In this document: positions 6,933 through 13,015 of the stretch, piece after piece
Layout: each line of letters begins with the position of its first letter
Position numbering within the stretch: the first letter of the stretch is position 1
Assembly: GCA_029865515.1 (NCBI GenBank)
Contig: JAOUGQ010000065.1
Span: 1 to 13,015 of the forward strand
Source of the DNA: Nitrospirota bacterium
GTDB lineage: Bacteria; Nitrospirota; Nitrospiria; Nitrospirales; UBA8639
Direction: 5' to 3'
DNA: 13,015 nt
Notes under the pieces: model-generated
What the model saw: the letters and a program-made list of their open reading frames with translations, nothing else
What the model was told of the DNA's origin: nothing
Database searches by the model: none
Position numbers and translations under genes: made by a program

Positions 6933-8057
6933 CTAAAGCAGTGAAAGTCGTCGCCGTTTGACATTGAGCAACAACCCCAAAGCAGTGAGATTCACAACCA
7001 TGGCGCTGCCTCCGTAGCTCATGAGAGGAAGAGGAATGCCGACTACAGGGGCCAGGCCGGATGTCATCGCAATATTGACGACAACTCCAAACGCAATCAT
7101 CGCTACCACTCCAACAGCCAGGAGGACCCCCACCATGTCTTTGGCTTTAAAGGCAATTTCCAATCCCATCAAAAATAAGATGATATATAACGATAGCAAA
7201 ATGACCGATCCAATAAAGCCCCATTCTTCGGCAAAGACCGCGAAGACAAAATCCGTATGTCCTTCGGGAAGAAACTTGAACTGGGTTTGCGTTCCTCCAT
7301 GTAATCCCTTTCCCAGTAATTGGCCGGAGCCAATGGCGATTCGGGATTGCAGTCCATGATACCCTTTCCCGCCGGGATCTGAGGTGGGATCAACAAAGCT
7401 CAGAATTCGATCCTGTTGGTACCCGTGGAGAGAGCCCCAGACCCCACCCCAGGCGAACGGAAATAACATGAGTGCGGCCAATATCACAAAGCCAAAGGCT
7501 TTGGATTTCATGCCCACCGTGAGGACGACAACAAGAAAGATGGCCAAAAATCCCAAGCTACTCCCTAAGTCAGGTTGTTTGAGAATTAATAAAAATCCCG
7601 GAAGAACAATCAGTCCAGGCACGAATAAGCGGCGCACCCAGCCTTCACGGCTGGTCGCTCCATAATAGGCGGCCAGCGTCAGAATCAAGGGAACCTTAAT
7701 GAACTCCGAGGGCTGGACCACGAAAGGGCCAAGAGGAATCCATCGTTGGGAGCCTCGACTGGTTTTCCCGCTGACTAATACGATGATGAGTAAGATCAGG
7801 CCGATCCCATACAGCAGATATGAAAGACGGGCGAGTTTATGATAGTCGATACCGGCTGCGACCAGAAAGGCTAATGAGCCGACGACCATCCAGATGGTCT
7901 GTTTGAGATAAATAGGGAATCCGGATGTTGCTTGGGAATTGGTGACGCTATAAATGGAAAGGATTCCGGCGGAGATAATGGCTATGATGACGCCCAGGAA
8001 ACACCAATCGAAGGTGTCCAACCCTCGGCGATTCACATTGTCGTTCATCAGTGACAT
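6933..8057 (-). CDS. rodA: Peptidoglycan glycosyltransferase RodA (SEDS family)
   Basis: An inner-membrane SEDS polymerase that joins lipid II into glycan strands for lateral-wall growth, in complex with PBP2. The 374-aa protein has about ten hydrophobic segments. Family signatures are SRGSQRWIPLG at 100-110, VQPSEFIK at 114-121, QPDLGSS at 161-167, FLPEGHTDFVFA at 262-273 with the presumed catalytic Asp269, and IPLPLMSYGGS at 341-351. RodA rather than FtsW is chosen because the gene directly follows mrdA in the mre operon. The ATG at 8055-8057 has GGAGAAGG 9 bases upstream; a second ATG three codons later is possible. The gap to mrdA is 41 bases. Confidence 0.95.
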   Translation of the reverse strand: MSLMNDNVNRRGLDTFDWCFLGVIIAIISAGILSIYSVTNSQATSGFPIYLKQTIWMVVGSLAFLVAAGIDYHKLARLSYLLYGIGLILLIIVLVSGKTSRGSQRWIPLGPFVVQPSEFIKVPLILTLAAYYGATSREGWVRRLFVPGLIVLPGFLLILKQPDLGSSLGFLAIFLVVVLTVGMKSKAFGFVILAALMLFPFAWGGVWGSLHGYQQDRILSFVDPTSDPGGKGYHGLQSRIAIGSGQLLGKGLHGGTQTQFKFLPEGHTDFVFAVFAEEWGFIGSVILLSLYIILFLMGLEIAFKAKDMVGVLLAVGVVAMIAFGVVVNIAMTSGLAPVVGIPLPLMSYGGSAMVVNLTALGLLLNVKRRRLSLL

Positions 8058-8098
8058 CAGATAAGCCCTTCTCCAATCATACGGGGTGTTGTGCCCGA

Positions 8099-9934
8099 TT
8101 ACAGTGGATTCTTTTGAGGAGTGTTCTGAAAGCTCATATAGGCTTCAATTAATGTCTTGGCCAAGGGAGCGGATGCTGAGCCACCATGCCCCATGTGTTC
8201 CACTAACACAGCCACGGCGATCTTCGGATGTTCTAGGGGCGCAAAGGCCACAAACCAGGCATGGTCTCGAAATTCTTTTTGAAGCTCCTTATTCTTATCC
8301 TTGTCTCCGTCCGGTTTCAGGGCAACCACTTGCGCGGTTCCTGTCTTTCCCGCAATGCTGACCAGATCTGATTTGGCCCGTTGGGCTGTTCCCTCCGTGA
8401 CGACCGCAGCTAACCCTTCCTTAATGTGTGCGAAAGTTTTAGGAGGGATGGCTAACTGTTGAATGGGCGGTTCGGGCTCTTCTTTGAGATTGCCGGTTCG
8501 CCGAAGTCGAGAAGCTTTGAACAACCGGGGTTGAACCACTCGCCCATTGGTCGCCACGATAGAGACCATTTTGGCCATCTGAATCGGGGTCACCGTTAAA
8601 AATCCTTGTCCGATGGAAATGGAAATTGTTTCTCCAGGATACCACGGTTCCCCTTTCACTCTTCTTTTCCATTCCGATGAAGGCACGAGGCCAGATCGTT
8701 CGGAAGGGAGAGCAATTCCTGTTTTTTCGCCTAATCCGAACTGACGGGCATAGGTGGAAATGGGTTCAATCCCCAATTGATTGCCGGCTTTGTAAAAGTA
8801 GACATCACATGATTCCGCAATGGCTTTCGTTAAGTCGACTTGCCCGTGGCCTCCAGCCTTCCAGTCGCGAAACACCCGTTTCCCAAAGGGGAATGTTCCA
8901 TGGCAGGGAATCGACTCTTGTGCGCTGAGGGTTTGAGTCTCCAGAAGAGCTGCAGCCATGACGATTTTAAAGACTGACCCCGGAGGATATTGGCCTTGAA
9001 TGGCCCGATTGGTGAGAGGATGGCGGGAATCCTGGAGAAATCGTTGCCAGTCTTTGGCACTTATCCCTCCTGAGACATCATTGGGGTTAAAGCCAGGTTT
9101 ACTCGCTAGAGCCAGAACATCTCCGTTCCAGGGATCCAGGGCGACAATGGCCCCGGCTTCTTCTCCCAGCAGATCCTCAGCGAGTCGCTGAAGTCTGATG
9201 TCGAGGGTCAAGTACAGATCATCCCCTGCCAAGGGTCGTCGCACCGATAGAGACCGTTTTGGATACCCCAGCGCATCGACTTCAATGACTTCCTCTCCGG
9301 TTTCCCCAAGAAGATACTCATCATATGTCTTCTCCACTCCATATTGCCCGATGATTCGTCCTTGCTGAAGATCGGAAAATTCCGGGTCCTTTAGCTGGGA
9401 TTCGGAGATTTCACCAACGTAACCAAGGACATGTGAGGCGAAGGTTTCGAGTGGATAATGACGTTGATATTCAGGTTGAATCACCACACCTGGAAGTTCT
9501 AATCGGTGTGATTCAATGATGGCCACCTCTTTGAGGGTGATGCCGGCTTTGATTTTCACCCGACCCCGTCGACCTTTTTTTGAAAGTTTGTCGGAAATCT
9601 CTTGCCTGTCGATATCCACGTAGTGGGGTAACCGGGTGATAAGGGCCTCACGGTCCTGGACGTCTTCTAGAGAGATGTAGAGTTGGAAGCTGGGGATATT
9701 ATTGGCAAGGAGTTCGCCATTTCGATCATACAAGAGCCCTCGAGCCGGTTCTAAGACAATGGAGCGAGTGCGATTATCACGAGCAAGGTCTTGATAGTAG
9801 GCTCCATCTCGAACTTGTAATTGCCAGAGTCGTAATCCCAACAGCACCAACAACATTAAGAAGCCGACCTTGACGAAAATCAACCGGTTTTGAATGTCGG
9901 CAAGTTCATTGACTTGGCGGGAAGTGTCTAGCAT
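8099..9934 (-). CDS. mrdA: Penicillin-binding protein 2 (peptidoglycan transpeptidase)
   Basis: A class B PBP that cross-links peptidoglycan during cell elongation and works with RodA on the periplasmic side. The 611-aa protein has a short cytoplasmic N-terminus and one membrane segment at about 20-38 (VKVGFLMLLVLLGL). The pedestal domain begins with RGLLYDRNGELLANN (65-79). The transpeptidase domain carries SVFK (Ser320-Lys323, nucleophile Ser320), SCD (375-377, the SxD form usual in PBP2) and KTG (530-532). All catalytic motifs are intact and the length is normal. It starts 10 bases after the mreD stop without a strong Shine-Dalgarno, which suggests translational coupling. Confidence 0.96.
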   Translation of the reverse strand: MLDTSRQVNELADIQNRLIFVKVGFLMLLVLLGLRLWQLQVRDGAYYQDLARDNRTRSIVLEPARGLLYDRNGELLANNIPSFQLYISLEDVQDREALITRLPHYVDIDRQEISDKLSKKGRRGRVKIKAGITLKEVAIIESHRLELPGVVIQPEYQRHYPLETFASHVLGYVGEISESQLKDPEFSDLQQGRIIGQYGVEKTYDEYLLGETGEEVIEVDALGYPKRSLSVRRPLAGDDLYLTLDIRLQRLAEDLLGEEAGAIVALDPWNGDVLALASKPGFNPNDVSGGISAKDWQRFLQDSRHPLTNRAIQGQYPPGSVFKIVMAAALLETQTLSAQESIPCHGTFPFGKRVFRDWKAGGHGQVDLTKAIAESCDVYFYKAGNQLGIEPISTYARQFGLGEKTGIALPSERSGLVPSSEWKRRVKGEPWYPGETISISIGQGFLTVTPIQMAKMVSIVATNGRVVQPRLFKASRLRRTGNLKEEPEPPIQQLAIPPKTFAHIKEGLAAVVTEGTAQRAKSDLVSIAGKTGTAQVVALKPDGDKDKNKELQKEFRDHAWFVAFAPLEHPKIAVAVLVEHMGHGGSASAPLAKTLIEAYMSFQNTPQKNPL

Positions 9935-9944
9935 GGCGTGAGTC

Positions 9945-10454
9945 TTATCGTCGTCCTCGTCCTAAGTCTACCATACCCATCGACAGGCCAATTTTGTTGA
10001 TGAGCCAAAACGCTCCAAAGGCCAGAACACTGTTGTATAACCCTTGCGGCAGAAGGACTGATGAGAACGCATAAAATAAGACCAACCCATCCACCACTGG
10101 ATAGGCCACCACGAGAGAGGCCAATCCACACCCTAAGGACAATGCAAAGGTGACCAGCAGGACGGCAGGACCAGTGACGGTGGAAATGGTGTGTGTCGTG
10201 ATGCCAGCCAAGGCTCCTGCGAGTCCCTTTAAAATCATATTGAGCCCAATGCCGCCCGGAGCGAGCAGGTCCTGAAATAACCCCACAATAAGTCCTACCA
10301 TGAGTCCCTTGTATTCACCTGAAAGAAATCCGATCACGCAAGCCAGGACGAAACACAGGTCAGGTTGAATCCCCTTGGCCGAAAGAAATGTGCTGAGAGT
10401 GGCTTGAGTGAGAACCACGCCGAGACAAAGAAGGATGTCCAGAAAAATGGTCAT
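9945..10454 (-). CDS. mreD: Rod shape-determining protein MreD
   Basis: A small integral membrane protein of the elongasome that bridges MreC and the wall-synthesis enzymes. The 169-aa product is almost entirely hydrophobic, with about five membrane segments and a short basic C-terminus (LGRGRR). The pattern QPDLCFVLACVIGFLSGEYKGLMVGLIVGLFQDLLAPGG-type, with a Q-P-D start and a G-F-x-D-L core (about 30-67), is typical of MreD. Sequence conservation in this family is low, so the call also rests on position between mreC and mrdA. It begins 9 bases after the mreC stop with no clear Shine-Dalgarno. Confidence 0.92.
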   Translation of the reverse strand: MTIFLDILLCLGVVLTQATLSTFLSAKGIQPDLCFVLACVIGFLSGEYKGLMVGLIVGLFQDLLAPGGIGLNMILKGLAGALAGITTHTISTVTGPAVLLVTFALSLGCGLASLVVAYPVVDGLVLFYAFSSVLLPQGLYNSVLAFGAFWLINKIGLSMGMVDLGRGRR

Positions 10455-10463
10455 GAAATTGAA

Positions 10464-11345
10464 CTAGGGAGATGGAGCGATTGCCCGTTCCGGTAATGAT
10501 TCGGGAAGAGAAGCCTGAAACGAGGTGATGACCAAGACCCCTTCAAGTTTTGAAAAATCGACAATTGGGTCAATATCCCCTAATTGAAATAAGTCGGTAT
10601 CGGCCTTGGTGACCTGTTGAATCCGGCCAATTTGGAGTCCACGGGGAAAATCACCCGTTAATCCGGAGGTTACCACTGGATCACCCTGTTGGACGGGGGA
10701 GAGAGGGGGCAGGTATTTCATGTGAATGGTTCCCTGAGGCGTTCCTTGAACAATACCCTCATCCCTGGTGTTTTGAATCATACCGGTGATCGCCACGTTG
10801 GGGTCTGAGAGTAGAAGAACAATCGCCGTCGTGGGGTTGACCCGCACCACCCGTCCGACCACCCCTGCCTCGGTGACCACTCCCATTTCCGGGTGAATAC
10901 CGTCCCGGCCCCCTTTGTTGATAATCATGGCCCGATACCAATTGGACACATTTCGGCCGATGATCCGCGCCGGAAGGGTGGTCATGGGAGCGGTTTCCTG
11001 ATAGGCCAGCAATTTTTGGAATTGGGTGGCAATGATGGTCTGTTCACGGAGAAGATTCTGTTCTCCCTGCAAGCGTTGAATCTCCTGCCTGAGGTGTCGA
11101 TTTTCTTCCCACACATTCTGCAAGGCGATATAGTGGCTCCAGATGTCACTTATTGAATCTTGCATCGATGCCACAGAGCGGAGAGGAACCTCAAGTATTC
11201 TGGCGAACGGACCTCCTACGTGACTGAGCCATTCCTGAGATTGTCGTGGCAAAAACAGCAGGAGCATGAGGAACAGGATAAAGGTGATCCCTAGAATCCG
11301 CCGGACACCTGTGGACATGGGGAAGGTAGGCTCTGATCGAGGCAT
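10464..11345 (-). CDS. mreC: Rod shape-determining protein MreC
   Basis: A bitopic membrane protein that links cytoplasmic MreB to periplasmic PBP2 and activates it. The 293-aa protein has a membrane segment at about 16-33 (RILGITFILFLMLLLFLP), a periplasmic coiled coil at about 72-113 rich in Gln, Glu and Leu, and the beta-rich MreC core at about 122-270 (PARIIGRNVSNWYRAMIINKG; GVVGRV; SDPNVAI; GDPVVTSGL). The start at 11343-11345 has no strong ribosome site; an internal ATG at codon 10 would leave the membrane anchor intact. It lies 16 bases after mreB in the same operon. Confidence 0.95.
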   Translation of the reverse strand: MPRSEPTFPMSTGVRRILGITFILFLMLLLFLPRQSQEWLSHVGGPFARILEVPLRSVASMQDSISDIWSHYIALQNVWEENRHLRQEIQRLQGEQNLLREQTIIATQFQKLLAYQETAPMTTLPARIIGRNVSNWYRAMIINKGGRDGIHPEMGVVTEAGVVGRVVRVNPTTAIVLLLSDPNVAITGMIQNTRDEGIVQGTPQGTIHMKYLPPLSPVQQGDPVVTSGLTGDFPRGLQIGRIQQVTKADTDLFQLGDIDPIVDFSKLEGVLVITSFQASLPESLPERAIAPSP

Positions 11346-11361
11346 GCAGATAGACTGGAAC

Positions 11362-12405
11362 TCAGGGATTCAGGCTGGAATGCGAAGAAATTTTCCGAAG
11401 GAGACTGAATTCATCGAGAGTTTTTCCTACTCCTAACACGACTGAGGTTAAGGGGTCATCAACGGTGACAATGGGTAAAGCCGTTTCCTCACGAAGTCGA
11501 TCATCCAGTCCTTGAAGCAACGATCCTCCTCCGGTTAGCACGATCCCCCGATCGATAATGTCTCCTGCCAATTCCGGTGGTGTGTTCTCTAGGGCCAGAC
11601 GAATCGCTCGAACGATGGTGGTGAGGCAATCCTGTAAGGCTTCTCGGATCTCACTGTCATCGATGAGTATCGTTCTGGGGATTCCAGACACTAAATCCCG
11701 CCCCTTAACAGCCATTTGTTTTTTTTCTGGCAGGGGGTAGGCAGATCCGATTTCTATCTTAATCCGTTCCGCCATATGTTCGCCGATTAACAGGCTGTAT
11801 TCCCGCTTGAGATGGCTGATGATGGCTCCATCTATTTGGTCACCTGCGACCCGGACTGATTCGCTGTAGACGATGCCTCCCAGTGAGATGACTGCGATGT
11901 CGGTTGTGCCTCCTCCGATATCGACTACCATGTTGCCGGAGGGCTCCGTAATAGGCAATCCGGCGCCGATGGCAGCGGCAACCGGCTCCTCAATGAGATA
12001 CACTTCCCGTGCGCCAGCCAACTCGGCGGATTCTTTCACGGCACGTTGTTCAACTTGTGTGATCCTGGAGGGCACTCCAATAATAATTCGTGGCCTGATG
12101 AGGGTCCCCCCTCGATGAACTTTTTGGATAAAATACCGCAACATGCGTTCCGTCATGTCAAAATCAGCAATGACGCCCTCTCGCATGGGACGAATGGCCA
12201 TGAGGTTGCCCGGAGTTCGCCCTACCATCCGCTTGGCTTCTTCGCCAACCGCTAGAATTTTTTTTGAATGAGTCTCAACCGTGACCACGGAGGGTTCATT
12301 CAAGACAATCCCTTTACCTTTGATATAAATTAAGGTTGAGGAGGTTCCCAGATCGATAGCCATGTCCTGGGAAAAATAGCTGATTAAATGATTGAAAATA
12401 CCCAT
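11362..12405 (-). CDS. mreB: Rod shape-determining protein MreB (bacterial actin)
   Basis: An actin-like ATPase that forms membrane-bound filaments steering lateral-wall synthesis. The 347-aa protein is of normal length. It has an amphipathic N-terminus (MGIFNHLISYFSQ) likely for membrane contact, phosphate-1 loop DLGTSST (18-24), IEEPVAAAIGAGLP (138-151), phosphate-2 DIGGGTTD (162-169), and the adenosine motif TGGGSLLQGL (291-300). It is the first gene of the minus-strand shape operon; its promoter should lie in the divergent region shared with leuC. The ATG at 12403-12405 has only a weak upstream AGG. Confidence 0.97.
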   Translation of the reverse strand: MGIFNHLISYFSQDMAIDLGTSSTLIYIKGKGIVLNEPSVVTVETHSKKILAVGEEAKRMVGRTPGNLMAIRPMREGVIADFDMTERMLRYFIQKVHRGGTLIRPRIIIGVPSRITQVEQRAVKESAELAGAREVYLIEEPVAAAIGAGLPITEPSGNMVVDIGGGTTDIAVISLGGIVYSESVRVAGDQIDGAIISHLKREYSLLIGEHMAERIKIEIGSAYPLPEKKQMAVKGRDLVSGIPRTILIDDSEIREALQDCLTTIVRAIRLALENTPPELAGDIIDRGIVLTGGGSLLQGLDDRLREETALPIVTVDDPLTSVVLGVGKTLDEFSLLRKISSHSSLNP

Positions 12406-12625
12406 GCGATGTTTAGAGACCTATCAAATGAGAGGGTGGGTGCAACGGTCGGAGTTACGAATAGGATGGTTAGAGTCTTTCGGTGGCAAATGGGAAATAC
12501 AAGTTCATGGTATTTTGTGAAATTTCTCGGTTAACGTGGACCTGCCGAGGTTAAGTTGTTTTTTACACCTGACCGGGAAACCGTAGACTGGTTCGAGGCT
12601 TAATGACGAGTCGATGTACGTACCA

Positions 12626-12662
12626 CCTGTTTTCACTTAGGTATCTTGAAGGAGAAAACAGG
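12626..12662. repeat. 9-bp inverted repeat in the mreB-leuC region
   Basis: CCTGTTTTC at 12626-12634 and GAAAACAGG at 12654-12662 are perfect inverted copies with a 19-base loop. No T-tract follows on either strand, so a terminator is unlikely. An operator or an RNA leader hairpin is possible. It lies about 105 bases upstream of the leuC -35. Confidence 0.4.
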
Positions 12663-12768
12663 GGAAGATTCTTATCCGGTTTAGAGAAAAGTATATCAGA
12701 AGTCTCAAAAGACCACAAAGAAAAGACTGATCTGTCCCTGATTCTTTTAAAAAAGATCTTCATGGCTC

Positions 12769-12796
12769 TTGCCAGACGGAAAGGAATGTAGATAAT
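12769..12796 (+). promoter_or_regulatory. Sigma-70-type promoter for leuC
   Basis: TTGCCA (12769-12774, five of six to TTGACA) and GATAAT (12791-12796, five of six to TATAAT) are separated by 16 bases. Transcription would start near 12803, giving a leader of about 34 bases before the leuC ATG. The site is seen directly; activity is inferred. Confidence 0.55.
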
Positions 12797-12836
12797 AGAA
12801 GGCCGAAATTTCTTAGGAGAAAAGAGGACGCATCCC

Positions 12837-13015
12837 ATGGGAAGAAAAACATTATTTGAAAAAATTTGGGACCAGCATGTGGTTCGTGAAGAACCGGATG
12901 GAACCACCTTACTCTATATTGACCGGCATTTGGTTCATGAAGTGACTTCCCCTCAAGCCTTTGAAGGACTCCGGCTGGCCGGGCGAAAGCCCCGGCGTCC
13001 AGCTGCGGCGCTTGC
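12837..13015 (+). CDS. leuC: 3-isopropylmalate dehydratase large subunit (N-terminal part)
   Basis: An aconitase-family enzyme that, with LeuD, isomerises 2-isopropylmalate to 3-isopropylmalate in leucine synthesis, using a 4Fe-4S cluster. Only the first 59 codons are in the window. They carry the clear LeuC opening: KTLFEKIWDQHVV, LLYIDRHLVHEVTSPQAF and GLRLAGRKPRRP. The cluster cysteines lie beyond the edge. The ATG at 12837-12839 has GAGGA at 12824-12828, 8 bases upstream. A promoter lies just upstream. The gene is divergent from the mreB operon. Confidence 0.94.
   Translation, partial: MGRKTLFEKIWDQHVVREEPDGTTLLYIDRHLVHEVTSPQAFEGLRLAGRKPRRPAAAL

Larger units (their letters stand above)
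12406..12836. other. Divergent control region between mreB and leuC
   Basis: A 431-base region between divergent genes. It must carry the mreB operon promoter and the leuC promoter. I find a good leuC promoter (12769-12796) and a 9-bp inverted repeat (12626-12662), but no clear -35/-10 pair for mreB. A 62-codon plus-strand frame (12603-12791) has a GAGG four bases before its ATG, but I do not recognise it and do not call it a gene. Confidence 0.5.

Noticed and set aside
12603..12791. 62-codon plus-strand frame upstream of leuC with GAGG before its ATG
   Set aside because: No family recognised, and it covers the leuC -35; not enough to call a gene without conservation data.

Overview
The window looks like a chromosomal segment of a free-living Gram-negative bacterium, probably a member of Nitrospirota close to Nitrospira. 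That placement rests on the gene order (mreB-mreC-mreD-mrdA-rodA, then rng, then dprA-topA) and on how the TopA and LeuC fragments read from memory. It was not tested by a search.

From the right end leftwards: the start of leuC (plus strand, cut by the window edge) is divergent from a tightly packed minus-strand cell-shape operon. That operon runs mreB, mreC, mreD, mrdA (PBP2), rodA, with gaps of 9 to 41 bases. It encodes the core of the elongasome: an actin-like filament, its membrane partners, and the SEDS glycosyltransferase plus transpeptidase pair that builds lateral-wall peptidoglycan. A hairpin lies just after rodA. Next, still on the minus strand, come rng (RNase G/E family) and dprA (protector and RecA loader for incoming single-stranded DNA).

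The left 3.6 kb is the unusual part. In many bacteria topA (DNA topoisomerase I) follows dprA. Here only the first 51 codons of a topA remain (3490-3642). They stop exactly at the edge of a 149-bp element (3341-3489) bounded by perfect 15-bp inverted repeats that resemble IS6-family ends. Beyond it lie about 250 bases without a recognisable complete gene, then a full-length topB (DNA topoisomerase III, 873 aa, betaproteobacterial in style). topB ends in an ATGA overlap with an ORF that is the C-terminal zinc-ribbon part of TopA (116-469). The catalytic body of topA has therefore been replaced in place by a topB, leaving both ends of topA as flanks. The left edge holds the 3' end of an unrecognised plus-strand gene whose stop codon overlaps the stop of the zinc-ribbon ORF.

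The cell-wall genes, rng, dprA and leuC look intact and ordinary. The topA/topB replacement is the main discovery candidate. If no other topA exists in the genome, this organism would depend on a topoisomerase III for type IA activity.
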